Origin: Filimonas lacunae
Lineage (GTDB): Bacteria > Bacteroidota > Bacteroidia > Chitinophagales > Chitinophagaceae
Assembly: GCF_002355595.1 (NCBI RefSeq)
Contig: NZ_AP017422.1
Coordinates: forward strand, 5,274,823 to 5,338,822
Direction of reading: 5' to 3'
DNA length: 64,000 nucleotides
Each line of letters starts with the position of its first letter. The first letter of the stretch is position 1. Below the pieces are notes generated by a model. That model saw only the letters and a program-made list of their open reading frames with translations. It was not told where the DNA came from and made no database searches. A program made the position numbers and the translations under genes. Of this stretch, positions 43,909 to 53,600 are shown piece by piece.

Positions 43909-44733
43909 TTAGTAGAGTTTAAGCAATACTGCCAGTAGTAATAAACGATACAGTACCCAGGTAACAGAAGGGATATAATTCAACCCGAGCAAAGAACAAC
44001 GACGCAGGTGTTCCAGGAACATCAATCCGGCCACAGTCATAAAAAAACTTACATAAAAAACAACGCTGGCATGCAACAGGCTACCCACCATCATACCCAA
44101 TAACAATAATAAAGCTCCTGCCAGTGAAACAGTCATCATATTACCCAGGTAGTCCCAGGTCTTTTGTGGTGCAATGCGGCTTAGTACAAACGCTTGAAAA
44201 ATAATCTGCCCCCCGCACACAAGATATTCCCTGTAAAAACCGCCGGCAGACAGTACGGTAGTAATGCGCCATGCATAAGCCGAAAGAATAAAGGCCGTTA
44301 CCAGCCAGGTAAACAACAGCCAGGCAATACGATACCGTTTTTTAAAAGAAGGCTGTAAGGCTAAGTGATGGGTAGCATCGGCAGAAGGGATAATTACCCG
44401 CCGGTTGTAGGATACAAAAGCGTATAAACGCCCCATCACGCTAATAAAAGAGCTGCTTTGAAACAAGCGCCTGAAAACAGGAAAGGAATGGGCAATAATG
44501 GTAAACAGGCTTTGGATGCCGTAGGTAACTTCACCGGTTTGCCTGTTTACCAGGGCAATTTCATTCACCGCCCTTTGCATATCAATATCAAAACAGCTAT
44601 GTGATGCTGTATGTTGGTAAGCTTCCCGCCCATTGTTGTCCAGCATCCCCGCTTTAACAAAAGCCCGGGTATACAGGTGACACATAGGACAATCGGCGTC
44701 GTATAAAATCAGATGGTCTTTTAAGGTCTTCAT
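43909..44733 (-). CDS. DCC-family thiol-disulfide oxidoreductase-like protein with membrane domain
   Basis: About 274 residues from the ATG at 44733 (MKTLKDHLILYDADCPMC). The N-terminal part has the DCC motif DADCPMC (C15, C18), a thioredoxin-like CxxC. Residues about 145-274 are strongly hydrophobic with four or five transmembrane helices (WLLFTWLVTAFILSAY, LLLLLGMMVGSLLHASVVFY), an extra domain beyond the simple DCC protein (about 130 residues). The protein may be a membrane-anchored redox or electron carrier. It leads the run DCC, YfcH, SRPBCC, FUSC, in which the first three are tightly packed. A TTG start further upstream (44757) is less likely. Confidence 0.8.
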   Translation of the reverse strand: MKTLKDHLILYDADCPMCHLYTRAFVKAGMLDNNGREAYQHTASHSCFDIDMQRAVNEIALVNRQTGEVTYGIQSLFTIIAHSFPVFRRLFQSSSFISVMGRLYAFVSYNRRVIIPSADATHHLALQPSFKKRYRIAWLLFTWLVTAFILSAYAWRITTVLSAGGFYREYLVCGGQIIFQAFVLSRIAPQKTWDYLGNMMTVSLAGALLLLLGMMVGSLLHASVVFYVSFFMTVAGLMFLEHLRRCSLLGLNYIPSVTWVLYRLLLLAVLLKLY

Positions 44734-44809
44734 ATTGTAGTGCTTTAATGACACCACAAATATAAATACACTTTCTAAACTTTCAATATATTCTGAAAAT
44801 AAAGAAACT

Positions 44810-46060
44810 TTACTTAGCGAATCTCTCGGGAGTAAAAGGAGCCATATCTAAAGATGTGGCTTTTTGTGCAGCCAGCTCACTCACCAGCTTACCCGTTGCG
44901 GGTCCCAGGCTTACCCCCAGCATAGAATGGCCGGTTGCCATAATACAATTGGGAACTTTTTTCAGATACCCAATATAGGGCAGCCCATCTGCCGAACAGG
45001 GCCTGTAGCCATACCATACTTTAGATGCTTCCGGCATAGGAATATCATATTCCGGCAAAAATTGTTTTACGGAGGAGAGTATACCCTGTACCCTTTTAAA
45101 ATTAGGCGGCGCATCCAGCGCAGTAATTTCCATAGTACCTCCAAAGCGGATCTTATTACCATCCATAGGGGATATCGCCACCCGTCCTTCGGTTAATATA
45201 GCCGGATGTTGTAAGCGGTAGGGCGAGTTTTCAAATGTAACAGAATAGCCACGTCCTCCTACCATAGGCATAGTAGTATGTAACATATCGGCCACCCCCT
45301 TACTCCACGAGCCGGCGGCCACTACCACCAGGTCAGCTTCATAACGCCCGTTGGCAGTAATTACTTTGCTTATGTCCTTACCGTTCTTTTCAAAGCCGGT
45401 TACGGCTTCGTTCTTTATAAAAGTAACCTGCCGCTGTGCCAGCTGGCTTAACAGGTTCTTCATCAGGTTGCCGGGATATAAGTGTGCATCACATTTAAAA
45501 TGTATCGCTCCTCTTATGTTCAGTTGTGTATGTGGCTCCAGTTGGGCCACTTCTTCTTTGCTGAGTAAAACAGCATCCAGGCCCAGCTTCTTTGCCTGTT
45601 CAACACTATGATGGGCATGATGCTCATTTGCTTCGGTCTGAAACATTTCCAGCATCCCTTTTGTTTCATACGCAAAATCAAAACCAGGCGTAGTAGCCCA
45701 GCTTTCATACAGCGCTTTACTTAACAGCGCTATATCACGCAAAGGCAAGGCACTTTTCTCTACGTTACGCGCATTGGCGCTTTTCATAAACTGAAACCCC
45801 CACTGCAGCAAAGCTGCATTCACCCTTGGCTTTACATAAAAAGGGCTTTGCGGGTTCAGCATCCATTTAAAACCCTGCATTACAATACCGGGTGCGGCCA
45901 TCGGTACAAAGTGGCTGGGGCAAACATAACCGGCGTTACCATAACTACAGTTATCGGTAAAATCACCTTTATCAATGACAGTAACATCCCAACCACCCTC
46001 TCTTAAAAACCAGGCCGAGCTTAATCCTATAATACCACCACCTATAACAATAGCTTTCAT
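44810..46060 (-). CDS. DadA-like FAD-dependent D-amino acid (D-hydroxyproline) dehydrogenase
   Basis: A 416-residue FAD-dependent oxidoreductase with the N-terminal dinucleotide motif AIVIGGGIIGLSSAWFL (3-19) and C-terminal ATGHSMLGVSLGPATGKLVSE, the DAO/DadA pattern. In this cluster it should oxidise cis-4-hydroxy-D-proline, made by the epimerase, to 1-pyrroline-4-hydroxy-2-carboxylate. That assignment rests on context; the fold alone would also fit D-alanine or sarcosine oxidation. No membrane helix is seen. It ends the operon, 32 bases after the epimerase gene. Confidence 0.9.
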   Translation of the reverse strand: MKAIVIGGGIIGLSSAWFLREGGWDVTVIDKGDFTDNCSYGNAGYVCPSHFVPMAAPGIVMQGFKWMLNPQSPFYVKPRVNAALLQWGFQFMKSANARNVEKSALPLRDIALLSKALYESWATTPGFDFAYETKGMLEMFQTEANEHHAHHSVEQAKKLGLDAVLLSKEEVAQLEPHTQLNIRGAIHFKCDAHLYPGNLMKNLLSQLAQRQVTFIKNEAVTGFEKNGKDISKVITANGRYEADLVVVAAGSWSKGVADMLHTTMPMVGGRGYSVTFENSPYRLQHPAILTEGRVAISPMDGNKIRFGGTMEITALDAPPNFKRVQGILSSVKQFLPEYDIPMPEASKVWYGYRPCSADGLPYIGYLKKVPNCIMATGHSMLGVSLGPATGKLVSELAAQKATSLDMAPFTPERFAK

Positions 46061-46092
46061 CTGTAATGTTGTTTAACGGGTTTACGCAAAAG

Positions 46093-47094
46093 TTATATTA
46101 CCTGGAATCCATAAGCATATGGATCATCTTCGGGGTCAATAGTAATGGTATTGTAGCCATAAACTTTTGCCCACCCTTCAATACCAGGTCTGATAGCCGG
46201 TTTGCCCGCTACAGTGGTTTCTTCTTCAATAGTTCCCCGGAAGGTAGAACCAATGATACTCTCATGAATAAATACATCCTCTTTTTTCAGCATGCCTTTA
46301 GCATACCATTGCGCCATCCGTGCCGATGTACCGGTACCACAGGGACTGCGATCTATTGCCTTATCACCATAAAACACCGCATTGCGTGCGGTAGAGGTAG
46401 GGTCTAAAACAGCTCCCGTCCACAATACATGCGAGCATCCATTAATAGTAGGGTTATCCGGATGTACAAACTGATACTTCTCATTAATTCGGCTGCGCAT
46501 TTCCCTGGCCCAGGCAATCAGTTTGTCGGCACTGTAATGTTCCAGTCCTTTAAAATTCTTTTGTACATCCACAATGGCATAAAAATTACCACCGTAAGAA
46601 ACATCAAATACCAGCTCGCCCAATTCAGGACACTCTACCGTTAACTCTGTCGAATCCAGGTAGGCAGGCACGTTGGTAAGCTTTACGCTTTTTACTTTCT
46701 TTCCTTCCTGCCGGTAGTTGATCATCACCAGGCCCGCAGGCGCTTCCATGCGAACAATGCCCGGCACCCTGGGCGTTATCAGGCCTTCCTCAATAGCAAT
46801 AGTAATAGTGCCGATGGTACCATGGCCACACATGGGCAGGCAACCACTGGTTTCAATAAACAATACTCCTACATCGTTGGCTTTATCATGCGGGGCATAC
46901 AGTATACTGCCACTCATCATATCGTGCCCGCGGGGTTCAAACATAAGCCCCTTTCTTATCCAGTCATATTCTTTTAAAAAATGCTGGCGCTTTTCACTCA
47001 TGTTATTCCCTTCCAGCACCGGTCCTCCACCGGCTACCAAACGCACGGGATTACCGCAGGTATGCGCATCAATACAGAAGAATGTTTTTTTCAT
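46093..47094 (-). CDS. 4-hydroxyproline 2-epimerase
   Basis: A 333-residue member of the proline racemase family that inverts the alpha-carbon of trans-4-hydroxy-L-proline to cis-4-hydroxy-D-proline. Both catalytic cysteines are present: C89 in PMCGHGTIG and C251 in DRSPCGTGTS. Trans-3-hydroxy-L-proline dehydratases carry Thr at the second site, so Cys favours an epimerase or racemase. The start is the ATG at 47094, sharing a base with the TGA stop of the upstream aldehyde dehydrogenase (TGATG overlap), which implies translational coupling; a GTG three bases upstream is possible. Confidence 0.93.
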   Translation of the reverse strand: MKKTFFCIDAHTCGNPVRLVAGGGPVLEGNNMSEKRQHFLKEYDWIRKGLMFEPRGHDMMSGSILYAPHDKANDVGVLFIETSGCLPMCGHGTIGTITIAIEEGLITPRVPGIVRMEAPAGLVMINYRQEGKKVKSVKLTNVPAYLDSTELTVECPELGELVFDVSYGGNFYAIVDVQKNFKGLEHYSADKLIAWAREMRSRINEKYQFVHPDNPTINGCSHVLWTGAVLDPTSTARNAVFYGDKAIDRSPCGTGTSARMAQWYAKGMLKKEDVFIHESIIGSTFRGTIEEETTVAGKPAIRPGIEGWAKVYGYNTITIDPEDDPYAYGFQVI

Positions 47095-48584
47095 CACAAA
47101 GCAGAATTAGTCAGTTGATTGTTTACTATGCGCCAGATATGAAGCGGATTGCTATTCTTTAATTCATCAGGTAACAATGCATCGGGAAAACCCTGAAAAC
47201 ATAAAGGCCTAACCCATCTTTGTATAGCGCTGCTACCCACCGAGGTAAAACGCGCATCAGTAGTTGCCGGGAAAGGTCCCCCGTGCACCATGGCTGCACA
47301 AACCTCTACACCGGTAGGCACACTGTTAATGATAATTCTGCCAGCCAATGATTGCTGCAGCGCTATAATATCTGTAAATTGTTCTAAATCTTTTTCGGTA
47401 GCCATCAGGGTAGTGGTCAGCTGCCCTTTCACCTGCTGCAACGCCTGCTTCAGTTCATGCACATCTTCACATTCCACTACCAGCGAAAGCGGACCAAACA
47501 CTTCCTCTTTCAACACACCGTTTTGTATAAAAGTGGCCGCGGGCACTTTGGCTATTACAGGTAATGGACAAATACCTGTTGCTTGCTGTGCCGATTGCAC
47601 CACAATCTCTACCTTTTGTTGTTGCAATATTTCTTCCGAAGCACGCTGCCAGTTACAGTAAATACCTTCATGCAGCATAGGCTGCGGCGCAACCTTGCCA
47701 ATTTCTTCACCCAAATGCTGTAAAAACAGTTGAAACCCTTCGCCTTTTACCGCCAGCAATAAACCGGGGTTGGTACAAAACTGCCCCATGCCGGCGGTAA
47801 TGGACGCAGCATATAGCTGCGCCAGTTGGGCCGGTTGTTGCTGTAGTTTATCGGGGAATAACACTACAGGGTTTATGCTGCTCATTTCTGCAAACACAGG
47901 AATAGGACATGCTCTTTCATTGGCATATTGCCAGATGGCTTTTCCACCTGCCAACGAGCCGGTAAAGCCTACAGCAGCAGCATGCTCATGCTGCACCAGT
48001 GCTTTGGCTAAGGCATTGCCCTTATCGCTAACATGCTGTACCACATGTTGATGCAGGTTACTTTTTTGTATCGCTTCTTCAATAGCTTTATATACTAAGT
48101 TCGACGTTTTCTCATGAGCAGGGTGGGCTTTAATCACCACACTGCAACCAGCAGCAAGCGCGCTGGCCGTATCGCCACCGGCAGTAGAAAAAGCAAAAGG
48201 AAAGTTGCTGGCGCCAAAGACAATCACAGGCCCCGAAGGCACCTTCATTTTACGAATGTCGGGCCGCGCAGGTGTGCGGGTGTCATCAGCCATATCTATG
48301 GCTGCTTCTACCCAGCTGCCTTCCAGTAATACATTGGCAAATAGCTGCAGTTGTCCGGTAGTTCGTGAAATTTCTCCGTTCAGTCTTGGTAAAGGTAAAT
48401 GCGTTTCTTCTTGTGCTGTCGCTACCAATACTTCCCGGTAGCTTTCAATACTTGCGGCTATCTGCTGCAAAAATGCAGCTTTAACGGCAGCACCTGCCTT
48501 CTTATAACTGTCAAATGCTTCCTGTGCCTGCTGCATAATAGTGGCAGCCTGTACACTTTTCTCTTCCAATAGTTCTGTTGCCAT
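47094..48584 (-). CDS. Aldehyde dehydrogenase (2-oxoglutarate semialdehyde dehydrogenase type)
   Basis: A 496-residue NAD(P)-dependent aldehyde dehydrogenase of the group labelled 'aldehyde dehydrogenase (NADP+)', which includes 2,5-dioxovalerate dehydrogenases of hydroxyproline and sugar-acid pathways. Active-site residues: N127 in ASNFPFAF, E233 in FAEMSSINP, C270 in GQFCTNPG. It would convert 2-oxoglutarate semialdehyde, formed by the deaminase in this cluster, to 2-oxoglutarate. Substrate choice is inferred from context. It overlaps the epimerase start by one base and begins 25 bases after the deaminase gene ends. Confidence 0.92.
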   Translation of the reverse strand: MATELLEEKSVQAATIMQQAQEAFDSYKKAGAAVKAAFLQQIAASIESYREVLVATAQEETHLPLPRLNGEISRTTGQLQLFANVLLEGSWVEAAIDMADDTRTPARPDIRKMKVPSGPVIVFGASNFPFAFSTAGGDTASALAAGCSVVIKAHPAHEKTSNLVYKAIEEAIQKSNLHQHVVQHVSDKGNALAKALVQHEHAAAVGFTGSLAGGKAIWQYANERACPIPVFAEMSSINPVVLFPDKLQQQPAQLAQLYAASITAGMGQFCTNPGLLLAVKGEGFQLFLQHLGEEIGKVAPQPMLHEGIYCNWQRASEEILQQQKVEIVVQSAQQATGICPLPVIAKVPAATFIQNGVLKEEVFGPLSLVVECEDVHELKQALQQVKGQLTTTLMATEKDLEQFTDIIALQQSLAGRIIINSVPTGVEVCAAMVHGGPFPATTDARFTSVGSSAIQRWVRPLCFQGFPDALLPDELKNSNPLHIWRIVNNQLTNSAL

Positions 48585-48609
48585 GCGGTTGCGTTACTGT
48601 GTATATAAA

Positions 48610-49533
48610 TTAATGAACAGCAATAGATAAATATTCAGGTAATTGAGGACGGTTGGCCAATGCAGTATTAATAACAGTTAGTATTCTTTCCCGCTCTTCA
48701 CCAATCAAGGTTAACCGGGGGGCTCTTACATACTCAGTACCTATACCAGCCTGCTTTTCTGCCAGCTTAATGTATTGCACTAATTTAGGATGAATATCTA
48801 ATTCCAGCAAGGGCATAAACCAACGATATATTTTAGTGGCTTCTTCAATCCTTCCTGCCTTGGTTAAACGGTAAATAGCTACTGTTTCGCGTGGGAAAGC
48901 ACACACCAGTCCGGCAACCCAGCCATTAGCACCCAGTAATAACTCTTCCATAGCAATAGTATCCACACCACATAATATGCTGAATCTATCGCCAAAACGA
49001 TTGATCATACGGGTTACATTCGTAACATCCCTTGACGACTCTTTTACCGCAGTAATGGTAGGCACTTCTGCCAGCTCGGCAAACATATCCAGGGTTACTT
49101 CTATTTTGTAATCAACCGGGTTGTTATATATCATCACAGGCAAATCAGTGGCAGCAGCTACCGTTTTAAAATAGGTAACTGTTTCCCTGTCATCTGCTTT
49201 GTAGCGCATAGGTGGCAGCAACATCAACCCCCTGGCTCCCCATTCTTTAGCCAGCTTAGCCTGCCTTACTGCTTCTGTAGTAACGCTTTCCGCAATGTTC
49301 AATATTACAGGCACTTTATCTCCTGTAATCTCTAATGTGGTTTTCACCAATAACTCCTTTTCTGCCGTATTTAATACACTTGCTTCGCCTAAGCTTCCGC
49401 CCAACACAATCCCATTCACACCAGCAGCAAGCTGCTCCTTTACGTTAGCCGAAAAGCCAGCCAGATCCAATTCTCCTTCTGCAGTAAATTTGGTTGTAAT
49501 AGCCGGGAACACCCCTTTCCATTGTAAACTCAT
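48610..49533 (-). CDS. DHDPS-family protein, probable 1-pyrroline-4-hydroxy-2-carboxylate deaminase
   Basis: A 307-residue (beta/alpha)8 enzyme of the dihydrodipicolinate synthase family. The Schiff-base lysine K164 (ITAVKESS) and tyrosine Y136 (MIYNNP) are in place, and GGSLGEASVLN (45-55) replaces the DapA-typical GTTGESATL, showing it is not a lysine-pathway DapA. Within this cluster the expected reaction is deamination and dehydration of 1-pyrroline-4-hydroxy-2-carboxylate to 2-oxoglutarate semialdehyde. It is first in the operon, transcribed from a probable promoter at 49547-49575. Confidence 0.9.
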   Translation of the reverse strand: MSLQWKGVFPAITTKFTAEGELDLAGFSANVKEQLAAGVNGIVLGGSLGEASVLNTAEKELLVKTTLEITGDKVPVILNIAESVTTEAVRQAKLAKEWGARGLMLLPPMRYKADDRETVTYFKTVAAATDLPVMIYNNPVDYKIEVTLDMFAELAEVPTITAVKESSRDVTNVTRMINRFGDRFSILCGVDTIAMEELLLGANGWVAGLVCAFPRETVAIYRLTKAGRIEEATKIYRWFMPLLELDIHPKLVQYIKLAEKQAGIGTEYVRAPRLTLIGEERERILTVINTALANRPQLPEYLSIAVH

Positions 49534-49546
49534 AAATCTTTTTTTT

Positions 49547-49575
49547 CAAAATTAACGGGCTGCAACCGGGGGCAA
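49547..49575 (-). promoter_or_regulatory. Probable promoter of the hydroxyproline operon
   Basis: On the minus strand, TTG (49573-49575), an 18-base spacer and TAATTTTG (49547-49554) fit the Bacteroidota consensus. The transcript would start only about 7-10 bases before the first ATG. Two direct GATAAT repeats (49613 and 49640) lie upstream in the shared regulatory region and may be regulator sites. Confidence 0.45.
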
Positions 49576-49704
49576 TTCGCATTTATTAGTAATTTACTTT
49601 CATATTTTAACCGATAATATTACCAGAACCATTCTATCGGATAATTTCTGCACATTTACATATAACTGCTTAATAAATGACCGCCAACAAAAAAATAGTT
49701 CCTT

Positions 49705-50586
49705 ATGAAAGTTCTTCAGTTTACCATTCCTGTTGCACACGATAAAACCATTATCGTACAAAAAGATGTGTTGCCGCACTTCTACCCACACCTGCACAGG
49801 CATGAAGAAATTCAATTAACGTGGGTACAGAAAGGCGAAGGCACTTTAATTGCCGAAAACAACATGCATGCTTTCCGGCATAACGAAATTTTCTGGCTGG
49901 GCGCCAACCAGCCACATCTGTTTAAAAACGATCCTTCTTATTTTTCCGGCAGAGGTAAAAAAACAATCCAGTCGCTCAACATCTTTTTTAACCCCGATGG
50001 TAAGCTGGGTCCTGTTTTCAACCTGGAAGAGCTGAAGAACATCAAAGCTTTTTTAAACAAGTATCAGCACGGCTTTAAACTGCCCGAGATAATGGTAGCC
50101 GAAGTAGCTGCCTGTATGCTACGCATTCAGCAGGCCAGGCCGGTTGATCAGTTTATCCATTTTATAGAAATGCTGAAACTGCTGCAGGCAGCCCCGCAGT
50201 TAGAACCTTTGGTATCCGGGTCTAAACTATCTTCTGTAAGTGATCATGAGGGGTTGCGCATCGGGCATATCTATAACTACATTATGCAGCATTACGATAC
50301 CGATATTATGCTGGAAGATATTGCCAAACACGCACACATGACCCCACAGGCATTTTGCCGCTATTTTAAAAAGCATACCCGCTTAACGTTTGTGGCTTTC
50401 TTAAACGAAGTGCGTATTAATGAGGCATGTAAAAAGCTGGCAGATGGTACCTATGATAGTATTTCTACGGTAGCCTATCATTGCGGCTTTAATAGCATCA
50501 CCAACTTTAACCGGGTGTTTAAAACCGTTACAGGTAAATCGCCACGCGATTATGTGAGAGAGTATTCATTACCAGGACTAGATTAG
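49705..50586 (+). CDS. AraC-family regulator divergent from the hydroxyproline operon
   Basis: A 293-residue AraC/XylS regulator: N-terminal cupin ligand domain (about 10-130, HLHRHEEIQLTWVQKGEGTL) and C-terminal two-helix-turn-helix domain (about 190-290, with MLEDIAKHAHMTPQAFCRYFKKHT and NSITNFNRVFKTVTGKSP, first given in part as MTPQAFCRYFKKHT). Its divergence from the catabolic operon across a 171-base region strongly suggests it controls that operon, probably as an inducer-responsive activator. The protein resembles the one at 60331-61212 in length and layout, so the two are probable paralogues. Confidence 0.9.
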   Translation: MKVLQFTIPVAHDKTIIVQKDVLPHFYPHLHRHEEIQLTWVQKGEGTLIAENNMHAFRHNEIFWLGANQPHLFKNDPSYFSGRGKKTIQSLNIFFNPDGKLGPVFNLEELKNIKAFLNKYQHGFKLPEIMVAEVAACMLRIQQARPVDQFIHFIEMLKLLQAAPQLEPLVSGSKLSSVSDHEGLRIGHIYNYIMQHYDTDIMLEDIAKHAHMTPQAFCRYFKKHTRLTFVAFLNEVRINEACKKLADGTYDSISTVAYHCGFNSITNFNRVFKTVTGKSPRDYVREYSLPGLD

Positions 50587-50599
50587 CATCTTATACCAG

Positions 50600-50630
50600 C
50601 TACCGGCGGCGCTTGCATGGCCGCTGGTAG
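50600..50630. other. Hairpin between convergent genes
   Basis: Eleven-pair stem including one G-T pair (CTACCGGCGGC 50600-50610, GCCGCTGGTAG 50620-50630) with a 9-base loop. No T-run follows, so a terminator role is doubtful. Confidence 0.4.
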
Positions 50631-50656
50631 ACTTTAAAAAAGGGAAACCCTGCCCA

Positions 50657-53600
50657 TTACTTTAATAACGACAAGAGATCAGTACGCGTTAATGCTTTAA
50701 AAAACGACATATCATTTTTAATCAGTTCATTCACCAGCTCCTTTTTATTCTCCTGTAGTTTACGAATCTTCTCTTCAATAGTATCCGGGCAAATAAGTCT
50801 CACCGCTATTACATTCTTTTTCTGGCCAATGCGGTAGCTGCGGTCAATAGCCTGGTTTTCTACGGCCGGGTTCCACCAGGGATCAACCAGGAATACGTAA
50901 TCTGCTTCTGTTAAGTTTAGCCCTGTACCACCCGCTTTTAAGCTGATTAAAAATACACGGGTGTTTTCATCATCCCTGAATTGATGCACTACCGCTTCGC
51001 GGTTAGCAGTGCTGCCTGTAAGGTAGGCATAGGCAATCCGTTCTTTATCCAGCCCGTCTTTTATCAGGTCAAGCATGCCCACAAACTGTGAAAACACCAG
51101 CACCTTATGTTTGCCTGTTTTTTCTTTCAGCTGCTCCAGCAACACTTCTATTTTAGCAGAAGCATTACCATATAAACTTTCTTCCGATAATAACACCGGC
51201 GAGTTACAAATTTGTCTGAGTTTAGTGATGCCTTTTAACACATGCATGGTAGATTGCGGCATATCATCGTCCGCTTTTCCTTCCAGGTAATCGCGCAGGT
51301 CTTTTTCAAAAGCATCATAGGCTTTCTGCTGTTCCTCGCCCATAGGGCAATACAACACCATTTCCGTTTTATCCGGCAGCTCTGTTGCCACTTGTTGCTT
51401 GGTACGCCTTAGCATAAAAGGGTTAATGATATTTTGCAAAGCAGCTGCCCGTTTGCTATCCTTAAACTTGTCTATCGGAAGCGCATAAATATCTTTAAAG
51501 TATTGTTTCCCTCCCAACAGGCCGGGGCAGGCAAATGATAGTTGCCCATATAGATCAAAAGTATTGTTTTCCACTGGCGTACCGGTTACCGCTATGCGGT
51601 TGTTACACTGTAATAACCGTATAGCCTTGTATCGCTGCGATTCCGGGTTCTTAATATTCTGCGATTCGTCAGCTATGACATAATTGAACCCGAAAGTTTT
51701 TAATAGTTTGATATCCGACACCAAAGTGCCATAAGTGGTAATCACCACATCATACGAGGCAAAAGCTTTTACATGATAATCCCTGCTTTGCCCATGATGC
51801 ACATACCACGTTAAAGAGGGGGCAAACTTTTGCAACTCCTCTCGCCAGTTAAACACCAGCGAGGTGGGCACCACCAGTAAATGGGTAGAGGGGCCTTTCT
51901 TTTGCCGTAAATGCAATATAAATGCAATCAGCTGTATACTTTTCCCTAATCCCATATCATCTGCCAAACAACCGCCAAAGCTAAAATCATCCAAAAAGTT
52001 CAGCCAGTTCAATCCCTGCCACTGGAAATGGCGTAGCGTTCCTGCCAATGCTTCCGGCACAGGCACTTCGGTAATAGATTCAAAGCGCGAAAAACGAAGG
52101 GAGTATTCTTTCAGTTCTTCCTTCACCTGCTCATCCATCATGCTATCTTCATACAACTGTTCTACAGCAGAGAAGCATATTTTGGGCATGGTCAGTACTT
52201 CGTCTTCTATTTCACCGGCCTGGAATATAGCTTCCATTTTACTCAGCCACTCTTCCGGCAATATCCCTATAGTGCCATCGTCCAGCTCTACATACCTGCT
52301 TTTGTTCTTTACCGCTTTATGTAACTTTTTCAACGATGCCCTTCTACGGTTATAACCCGCGTAAATGTCTATATTAAACCAGTTGGTGCCACTGGTAACC
52401 TGTATGTTAATGTTTACCTTATAAGGGTTGAGCTTATTGTTTTTAATATCATTAAAGCCATAGATGGCAATATCATCATTACGCCAGCTTTCAAAAGCAT
52501 CCAAAAACCAGTTCTCGTTTAAAAGCTGGCTTTTATGTAAGTAAAACCAGGTAAGTTCATTATCTATCTGCTCGTAAAAATCAGGATGCTGTTTCATTAA
52601 CAGGGCAGTGAACTGTAGTTCTGCCATATCATCCCGCTTCACGGTAAACAGCTCCCCTTTGCTGTCTTTGGCATAGATCTGCCTTTTGGTACGCACAGCA
52701 ATTTCAATATCACCGTACTTGATCACCGGGTTCAGCAACACATAATTTTCACTCTCCGTAAGATAGATCATCTTTTCAAAAGGCTTATCTAACGCCTGTT
52801 CTGCCAGCTGTTCGGGAGTAGCAGGTTTCAGATAAGTATAGTCTATCGTTACTGTTTCCTCCAGCTTATCCAGTATCTCCTGTTGAAAGGTTTTGAACTT
52901 AGAGTCGTGTATCAGCAGGCGTTGTTGCTGTTTAAAAAACTGCAGCACCTTTAGCAATTGAAAACTGGCAGGCAAATGCAGCACATTGTTAATAGCTACA
53001 AAATAATCGTATTCCAAAGGCAGCTGCTCTAACCGGTATCCCTCCCCATTCATCCGAATCTGCACCATCACTTCAAAAAAGTGTCCCTTCTTATGCACCA
53101 CCAATGTAATATGATAAATCAGCTGCCCTATTACCACCTGTTCAATACTGGTAGCCGTAACGTTTTCCGATGCAGCAGCGTTGAGCCGGTAAAAAGCATA
53201 TTTACAGGGGTTTTTAACAATAGCTTTCAGCGCGTTCATATCCGCTGCACTCTGCGCTTCCTTTACCTGGTTTTGAAAACGGCTGATGCCGGTATAAAAC
53301 TTTACTTCCAGTGCATGATCCGTTTTCCATACTGCTTCTATGGGATGCACCTGCTGCAACGGATTTTTCAGCTTACCTGACTTAGTGGTTTCCCCCTCAT
53401 ATAATTCTATTACCAGGTGATGGTAATACTTATGTTGCTTTAACACCACTGCCCTGGTAAACAGGTCATGCGTTTGTACCCTTTCTATCACCGTATGCTC
53501 CTGCGGCGCAAACAACCTGTTATGCAACAAACGGGTACTTTCTGCCGTTACAGGATATAACTCCGGCGTTTTAGGCCGCATGCTTATTTTCCCATCTATA

